A DNA stretch of 64,000 nt from Romanomermis culicivorax (lineage: Eukaryota; Nematoda; Enoplea; Mermithida; Mermithidae), in the NCBI GenBank assembly GCA_963922205.1, contig CAWUHX010000040.1, positions 541,001 through 605,000 of the forward strand, written 5' to 3'. Shown here piece by piece: positions 57,068 to 64,000 of the stretch. The first letter of the stretch is position 1. Each line of letters opens with the position of its first letter. A program made the position numbers and the translations under genes. The notes under the pieces were generated by a model that did no database searches, was not told the origin of the DNA, and saw only the letters and a program-made list of their open reading frames with translations.

Positions 57068-58245
57068 GGGATATTTTCATACCAAATAGATCTCATTTGA
57101 TGCATGAATATTCATTTGTAACGGTCCTCGCACACTGGGTGGTAGCTTCTCTACCACCGACTGCACAGCCCTGCATCGCCTGTTGCGACTGCAGCAGTGC
57201 CCATCACAAAAATCCAGGTCTGGGCCCATGACTTGGATGAGCATCATCAAGTCTACGGGTTCAGAGGGAAATGCACGATCACACCTAATGCACATCATCA
57301 CATTCTCCTCCTAGGGAAGTGTAACTCCCTCGTCACAACATCCCTCCCCCTGCTGAGGAAGGCAAGGGGCCCCCTGGTATGGTCACCATGTAACGCTCCT
57401 TGCACACTGGGTGGTAGTTTCTCTACCACGGACTGCACAGCCCTGCATCGCTTGTTGCGACTGCAGCAGTGCCCATCACAAAAATCCAGGTCTGGGCCCA
57501 TGACTTGGATGAGCATCATCAAGTCTACGGGTTCAGAGGGAAATGCAGGATGGCACCTAATGCGCACCATCCCACATTTAACAGTGGAAAAAATAAGCTC
57601 TCTTGTGATGTAATATTTACATTATATAGATGTATATTACACCTTTTCCTATAGTTTAAAGTGTCGAAAATGGGCCGTCAAAATTGGAAAATTTTTTTTA
57701 TGGGCACTAACAAGCGCCTTCTCATCAGATGCCAAAGAAATTTATTTTCTTATTTTATTGTTCGCGCATTTTTACTGCATTGGTCAAATTTTCATCAAAA
57801 TTTTTGTACCATTTGGAGAGCTGCACTGTTCTGAAGAAGGCATACTCATGGAAATCACATCTCATGATCCTGCACCGTTTTGGCAGCTGTAGAAATATGC
57901 ATACACTGCACTGTCATTCAGATATGTTTTTGAATCTGGATAAATGTCGAATCGATAAAGTTCAGGGGACACAGGATGCGGCTTAAAGTACTGAGAAATT
58001 TTCATTGATGTAAGTTTCATGGTTTCTGAACAAAGTGCTTCAAACGAAAAATCGAAAACTGCTGAAATTTTCATTAAATTTCAGAAATTCATTAATTGTT
58101 TCAAATATATTCACAGAAAAACGGCAAGAAATATTCCAATACTCTTCTTTTTTTTAATTTTTGCAGGTAGTGCCTATAGCCCGAAAGGCAAGTTTTACAG
58201 GACTATATGGTCATACACCTTATATGAGAGGCGGTCTTAGTGTGC
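57068..58245 (+). mobile_element. 1.2-kb insertion present only in this Y arm
   Basis: The other arm reads straight through here (ttgcgttttcaagc near 30890). The insertion contains the tandem GC-rich repeat 57117-57589 and then AT-rich sequence with no credible gene. No clean terminal repeat or target duplication was found, so its class is unknown. Confidence 0.5.
57117..57589 (+). repeat. GC-rich tandem repeat, unit 272 bp
   Basis: Unit 1 (57117-57388) and unit 2 (from 57389, partial) both start TGTAACG and share ctgcacagccctgcatcgc and gacttggatgagcatcatca. The unit is much richer in G and C than its surroundings. Open frames across it arise from the duplication on both strands and have no domain. 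Confidence 0.75.
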
Positions 58246-58563
58246 TTTTTACCACCTAGTAGCTGCAGGCTGGCATTTGCCTGACAAGCAGGACTTGATT
58301 GGCTACCTACCTCATAAGGGAATAGGCCCACCTCCTCATTCGCTGCACTATCACCAACATCCTAACTAACTGGGCTGAGTAGACTCGGGCAAGTGGCATT
58401 CCATCCAAGCTCATCTACACAATTTATCTACCCTGAAAGGATGAAAGGCTGTGTCTGCCCAGGCCACGTACCAGAAATTCAATTTTGGATTACACCTGGA
58501 ATCGAAACCTGGTTCTCGAGACTAGCACTCAGAGGCGATATGCACTAGACCAAGATGGCTGAA
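58246..58563 (-). mobile_element. SINE-F (mirror, uninterrupted)
   Basis: On the minus strand the tRNA-like head is near 58563 and the end is at accacctagtagctgcagg. It shows the unoccupied form of the SINE that LTR-A interrupts elsewhere. Confidence 0.65.
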
Positions 58564-58900
58564 TACTCTTTGCATTATTGGAAAGGCATTGCGATCAACC
58601 ATTGCTTGCTCTATTTTCGTCTGACTAGTGTCACGTAGCGTGGAATAGGGTTCCTTCAAGTGTAGAGCCTTTTCGCACTGTTTATAACATAGACTGGAGT
58701 CAGACAGCCAACATTTATTTTGTAACATTAAACTCGCAGCTTCAATTTTTTGTCGATCAAATCACTGGAGAGAAATTTTTGTCCCATTTCTTCCGAGACA
58801 TGCTGTTGTGCAACCATTGTAAATTGATCGATGAAATTTTACCAGTGGTTCAACTCACATCTTTTCTTTTTATTTGCCTAATTTGAACCTTTTTCAATGT
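58522..58900 (-). pseudogene. decayed coding-like segment (mirror)
   Basis: The counterpart of 30125-30602, with peptides such as LCYKQCEKALHLKEPYST on the minus strand. The reading frame is again discontinuous. Confidence 0.35.
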
Positions 58901-58938
58901 TTCCTGCATCCAATTGATGGCATATTTACTGTCCTGGG

Positions 58939-60092
58939 GTCTTGCTGTAGGGTAATGGACAACGCAGCCAGGTTAGGTGTGACAATCCCCGAGTCCCGCT
59001 CAGTGAGAGTGGGGACAAGGTCACCCGTAAAATCACCTGATTTGTGGGACTTGATTATGAACCAGACAGCCCCTTTATAGCCCAAACCTGGGAGGTGAGA
59101 GCCCTACCTATCTGGGGAGATCTGGGAAACTGACTTAAGAAGGGTTCCCCAAAAATATCCCACAATAACAATAATCCCCTGAGAAGACTCATCTAGTCCT
59201 GTTCTCCAGAGGATTCGACGAAACGGGTGGCTGGTTCCTTGGAACTTTCGGTTTTCGGACAAGGAATGGGGATGCGATCCACTCAGTTCTTGGGCAACGG
59301 GTGTTGGCGATTGGGAGGGGACTCTCGACTATTTTATGTTAACTGGGGTGGTCGGGAATCTGGCATGGATGAGCGATGGGTACAGTAGGTAGAATAAGCG
59401 GTGAACGCAGTAAGTAATAAAGGTTATGCAAATTTATTTGAAGTAAAAAGCGGCGGACGCAGACGAGTATATAAAAATATGTAAATTTTAGGGAGCGGCT
59501 GACGCGGAGTTAAGACAATCGAACGGACGCTTGGGTGAACCCAAAAATGAGTGAAAAGTTAAAGAAACATGTTTTTTTAAGGGCATGTTTGGATACAGCT
59601 CCAGCTTGGGCGGAGTTCCTCAGCGTCCCAGCTAACTTCTGCAGCTAGACACAATGCAGAAGATGCCTATGTGCACATAGACGTTTTTCGATCACATGCA
59701 TTTAGCATTGGGGCCGACTGCAGTGCCTATGCTAAGCATATGAGCGTCTTCAGCTAAAACTTCTTAGCTAGTCGTTTTTGCATAACAAAAACGATGCTGA
59801 TTTTTGTGATAAGAGGTGCATTGAATGCACCAAAAATAGCCATGTGCTCCTGGAGCACGTTTGGCGGAAGTTTATAGCTAAAGGGCCTACTGTAGCACGC
59901 ATGCATAAAGAAATAAAGTACAATGAAAACGAAACATAAAAATGCATGAAAAATATAAAAATGAACACAAAATGCATGTGCAGAAACAAAACAAACGAAA
60001 AATGCATGAGTTGTAAATAAAACATGGGGAAAAGTAAAATATTGACATGATCTAGATCACGTGACATTATGGAAATTGAGCGGCACGTGACA
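58939..60092 (-). mobile_element. LTR-G, 3'-deleted mirror copy
   Basis: It begins (minus strand) at TGTCACGTGCCGC next to AAAT, as in the other arm. It lacks the nested LTR-A and is joined at ccaggaca|gtaaatatgcc after losing about 400 bp including its CA end. Confidence 0.72.
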
Positions 60093-60096
60093 ATTT

Positions 60097-60775
60097 CGAC
60101 TTACTTTTTGACACTTTAAAACAGCATAAAAAGTGTAAAGTAAGGAGTTGAAAAATTCTTCTTCATATCTGAATATAGAGCATTGTTTTCAGTATGTAAT
60201 GAATATTTGGCTAAGGACTAACATCATTTATGAGCTGTAATATTTTGAAGCATGTATACCAACTTGAAAATGTCGAAAATTGTAAAAATTCCCAACTTTG
60301 TGATGATGTAGCACAGGGAATTTTGATTTTTACGCGACATGAATGCTGCCACAATACTCAGCATGTAAAACTATCTAAACACTTTTTCCTAAGTATTATT
60401 AATTTTCAACTTATCAAAGGTTAATGAAGCAGAAGTTAGAATCTCTCAGAAATCAAGTTTTAAAATGCCCTGATCGTCTTCATGTGTACAAACAGAAATT
60501 TAGTAAGAGTGATCATTTTCCAAAAAGTGAAACTTGTGAAATCAAAGTAAAAATTGTCCTATATTGTGAAATAAAGTTATGTAAAGCTGTTTACATCAAA
60601 TAACACTTGAAAAATCACCCAGATTTTTAAGTTACATGTAATTTGATGCGAGCAACTTCTTGTTTCAATATCGGCAAAATTTAGCCAAATTGAAGAGGTT
60701 TTGTTTTGGAATTGGAAAAGGTAAAAATTCAAATGAAATCAATACTGCCATTGACCAGATCGAAAAAAGATTAAG
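60097..60775. other. intronic AT-rich region without a gene
   Basis: The mirror of 27376-28050. Nothing coding is seen. Confidence 0.5.
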
Positions 60776-60776
60776 A

Positions 60777-61600
60777 AAGGCCTTCTTGGTCTAGTGGTTT
60801 TCGCCTCTGACTGATAGTCTCGAGAACCAGGTTTGATTCCAGGTGTAACTCCGGCTAGATAAATTGTGTATGGGAGCTTCGAACGCTGCTTGCTGGGGTC
60901 CACTCAGCCCAGTTAGCATGTTGGTTATTTTGTATTTGAAAAGTAGTCGGGGCTTTGGGCTTTGAGTTCATGCAGGAGTGGGATCCCAGGGTTCGTCCTT
61001 AATGTATGTATTTCCCACGCCCACGCTTACCCGATTAATTTAATTAGTAGTACTCAAACCTGACACTAAAAATCCCACCAATCAAGGAAAGGTAACTTCC
61101 TTAATTGTCTCCCGAATTAAATGAATGCAAGAAAGGAAATCCCTTTCTTCAAATTTACTTACGCAATGAAAAACACTTACTTACAAATGTGACGGGCGAG
61201 AAAGAAAAACAATTTCACTCCCACGCACTGGAGAGAAAAAAACAAACACAGGCATGCATGCAGGGAGGCAACGAGTACGAAACGTAACTAATGGGGCACA
61301 CGTTATAAAACACATGAATAATAATACACAATGAGAGAGCCAGCGCACTTGTACCAATGTGTGCTACAGTAAGACGACTGTTGATGGTCCCCCTCGCTCA
61401 CACAACTTGGCACCTGCGGGCCTCATGCAGGGATTGACAAAATGTGAGAAAATCGGCGGAAACACACTACAACAGGTTTGACGAACGTGCGGCTATTGAG
61501 GAGGTGGGCCTATTCCATTATGAGGTAGATAGCCCATTAAGTTCTACTTGTCAGGCAGACGCCAGCCTGTGCAATGTGGCCTCCACTAGGCAGAAAAGGT
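60777..61600 (+). mobile_element. SINE-F interrupted by LTR-A (mirror)
   Basis: The tRNA-like head (cttggtctagtggttttcgc, box B ggtttgattcc) starts at about 60777. The element is split by LTR-A at 60927-61474 and ends near cctccactaggc. Confidence 0.65.
60927..61474 (-). mobile_element. LTR-A inside SINE-F (mirror)
   Basis: Flanked by GGTT on both sides (60923-60926 and 61475-61478). The same event as 26675-27221. Confidence 0.75.
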
Positions 61601-61782
61601 AGTTGTACCTGGAAAAACTTAAAAAAAATTACTGAAACACACTAAATGGCTCTTTTGTAGTTTAAAGCTGTTATATAGTTCGTCACCCACTTGAAAGGTA
61701 TGAAAGCCAGTACTGGTCACTTTTTTCGGCTCAGCCTGCATATTTGCCAAATCTCGATTTTTATATATTATAATTCTTTCAG

Positions 61783-63063
61783 GTACCACACTTGATCGTT
61801 CCGCACGCGAAATCACTGACAGATTTGGATCACTGAGCAATATAATATTCAATATACCAGATCTCAATGTCAAGCACAATGTAAATGGTGTGAACGTCAA
61901 TTTGCAGGCCTATAAGGTCAACGACGTAGAACACAAGAACCAGTGGGTTAGCATAGGTGAACCAGTTTTGGTCAAACATCACAATGGTAGCATTTATCAA
62001 TTCAATACCGAAAATATATTTTTCCAACTGGAATTACTGTCCGATGATCAACAAAAGGCCCTGATAAATGCAGCAAGAATGCGTAACCGGAATATAACCC
62101 AAGCTGCCATTCATCTGATACCATTGCAAAGTATAACTTGCGAGGCAACCTTCTATTCAAATGGTAATACAATCGAACTTCGAGGTAGGGCTAGAAACTT
62201 GAATCGATATCTAGTAAATATCAGAATACCTTGTCTTGAAAATTCGGAAGAACGGCGTCATTTCAACGCTCGTATAAAAAAATCAGATCCTATTGAATGG
62301 GATTGCACTTTTACTGCTGACGGCAAAGAAAAATTTGTTAACCGCATAGAAATAACAGCCCAAGACATAGAGGACGCAAGTATCGATCATGATCTATTCG
62401 GTCCCCAAGACGAAGTGTACATGACCAGAAAGCAAATGACACTGTTTTCGCAGCAAATACGCAACAATCTGGAAATTGAAGAAAATTACGAATTGGATGA
62501 AAAGTTTGATGAAAAATTGGTCGAACAACTAATATCAGTTACTTCGTCTACATTCCAATATGTCCCTATTGATCAAGCATTGGAAAAACTATCAAAGTTT
62601 GGATTTTCTCAGAAAGATTTAGAGCCTGACGAGATAAAGCGCACATTGTCCGACGAAATGTCCATGGTCAAAGTTAATCGAAAGCAGTCCATTTCAACAA
62701 AAAGCGATGAAAGGCAAACTAACGAAGATGAAAATGAATACGCAGGCAGAGGTGGGGCCGAATTATCAATCTCCAGTTTATTTAGCACGAAAGCTAATGG
62801 CGAAGTTTTGAAAAAAAATCGCCTCAAATGGGAAAAGACGAATATGTCGGTCATGGATCAGCTGAACGAGATGAATAAAGATAATCAAATTCATACAAAA
62901 TACGAATGGGATGGCGTGAAAATAGTACCCAGGGCAATTAAGGTCGCTTTATTACACAAAAAATCCTTCAAGAGAAATATAGCTATTTCATACAGGAAAA
63001 TTGTGCGAAAAGATGCTCGTTACAGAAAAGAGATTTCCATCACGACACCATCCTCCATTGCAG
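61783..63063 (+). CDS. exon 2 of the unknown secreted protein gene, plus-strand copy
   Basis: It follows the acceptor ttctttcag and ends at the donor G|GTTAGA. It encodes 426 residues in the same frame as exons 1 (56750-56846) and 3 (63221-63381), giving a 512-residue predicted secreted protein. The exon opens with TTLDRSAREITDRFGSLSN, includes FTADGKEKFVNRIEITAQD and ends RYRKEISITTPSSIA. It differs from the minus-strand copy at 6 of 392 compared residues, mostly conservative (Asp/Asn, Lys/Arg, Val/Ile). I see no membrane segment, repeat or known catalytic motif. The charged linker STKSDERQTNEDENEYAG probably separates two folded parts. Confidence 0.85.
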
Positions 63064-63220
63064 GTTAGATTCTTTACCAAGCATGTTTCTTGATTCTGGT
63101 TTTGCTAAATGCTATTTTTCATAGTCGTCTTTTTTTCATAGTCACCTCAAACTATGAGCTCATAATTATTGCAACTGGCTACCAATGGTTATGTGTATTA
63201 TTATTTGCTCTTCTTTTCAG

Positions 63221-63381
63221 AACACACATTGAAGAACATCAATGAACGATTGAATGGACTAGATAGTTCGATAAGGTTGATCAAAGAGCAACTAACAGCA
63301 CAGTCCAATTACAACCGATTCAACGGAAATCACCATGGAATTGTGACAGACGCGAGATTTGGTCTGTATCCCATGACATAA
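63221..63381 (+). CDS. exon 3 of the unknown secreted protein gene, plus-strand copy
   Basis: Joined over a 157-bp intron (63064-63220). It begins EHTLKNINERLNGLDSSIRL and ends FGLYPMT with TAA at 63379-63381. An AATAAA at 63619-63624 is a possible polyadenylation signal. The patch after NERL is strongly diverged from the other copy although the flanking bases match. Confidence 0.8.
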
Positions 63382-64000
63382 GATCCGCATAGATTATATA
63401 AGATAACATAGTTTTGAAAATTACACGGAATTTGTGGAGTGAAAATGAATTTGAAAAATGCTGAAAAATGCCAAGAGAAAAACAAAAAACATGCCATTTA
63501 CATTTAGAAAATTAGCTCATTTCGTTTGTTTTTTGTTGTTTTTTTCCTCAATTTCCCAACTGCTGAGTTCAAAATTTTGTTTTCTTCTTTGCGTATATAG
63601 AATACGGAATTTCTAGGAAATAAAAGTTCAAAATGTATTTTGTTTTTTATTTATATTTAACATTGTTGAATTTTCATATATTTACCGGTTTACACTAAAA
63701 AAATTTTAAAGTGTTTATTTTCAGCTCTCAGATAATCTATAGGCTATATGGAACACTGTTGAGCTTCAATATCAGTAGATAATTTTGTGGGATGATTTAA
63801 TTGTAGTGTAAATTGTAAAGATTTAAATTTTAAAAAATTTATTGGATTCTTGAATTTCAAAATTTTCAACAAAATTACAAAAAGTTTTGGATATTTATTT
63901 CTAGGAAGCAAATTTCAACTTTTAAATGGAAGTGCTCAAAATTGTGAAATTTGATGCGAAAAATTTGCAAATAAAAAATTCAAAATTTCACATAGATAGA
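63382..64000. other. 3' flank, AT-rich, no gene
   Basis: The inverted counterpart of 23940-24767 without the tRNA-carrying insertion. It runs off the window in sequence belonging to block X. Confidence 0.55.

Larger units (their letters stand above)
52843..63490 (-). repeat. block Y, right arm of the inverted duplication
   Basis: The reverse complement of 24655-35698. Beyond about 63490 the match continues into the inverted counterpart of 23940-24458, so block X probably follows, inverted, outside the window. Confidence 0.8.

Noticed and set aside
57077..57654. Several 60-138 codon frames on both strands in the GC-rich repeat
   Set aside because: Lack of stops follows from GC-rich tandem sequence; both strands are open and no domain is seen.

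Overview
This is AT-rich eukaryotic DNA, almost certainly from an invertebrate animal. The genes have short GT-AG introns (63, 65 and 157 bp) and signal-peptide first exons, one encodes a trypsin-fold protein, and the DNA is packed with solo-LTR-like elements, tRNA-derived SINEs and DNA-transposon remnants. The palindromic octamer TACTGTAG/CTACAGTA recurs across unrelated repeats, which from memory resembles nematode noncoding DNA. A nematode is my leading guess, not a proven one. There are no bacterial features, rRNA genes or CRISPR arrays.

Two large blocks explain most of the layout. Block X is seen at 14.78-24.46 kb and again, in the same orientation, at 42.18-50.24 kb. Its first copy is the right part of a giant hairpin: a left arm (10.3-14.57 kb) is the inverted copy of a right arm (16.1-22.2 kb), and the loop carries a spliced gene for a secreted, catalytically dead trypsin-family protein (14834-15702). 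The second copy (42231-43099) has lost its left arm and has a 4-nt lesion at the end of exon 1. Block Y is seen at 24.66-35.70 kb and, inverted, at 52.84-63.4 kb. Each arm carries one three-exon gene for a 512-residue secreted protein that I cannot assign to a family (minus strand, exons 31098-31194, 25086-26366, 24768-24928; plus strand, exons 56750-56846, 61783-63063, 63221-63381). Both copies keep open frames, intact splice signals and a 4.7-4.9 kb first intron full of transposons. At the right window edge the Y arm runs into inverted X sequence, so the arrangement continues outside.

The rest is mobile and low-complexity DNA. Four families with TG...CA ends and 4-bp target-site duplications are present: A/B (about 500-600 bp), C (about 900 bp), G (about 1.4 kb) and a 187-bp element holding a perfect tRNA cloverleaf. 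Because the blocks are duplicated, several insertions can be read as filled versus empty sites and so ordered in time. Other fragments include a piggyBac-like element flanked by TTAA (8958-9559), PIF/Harbinger transposase remnants (39016-39236, 52673-52761), a zinc-finger exon split by an LTR (39251-40367) and a possible mariner 5' end (37003-37200). T-rich tracts fill 1-540 and 50.24-52.67 kb.

The convincing genes are therefore two pairs, both secreted and both duplicated with the surrounding repeats. Nothing in the sequence shows that they work together. One 100-base N run (579-678) marks an assembly gap. Boundaries of older repeats are approximate because all comparisons were done by eye.
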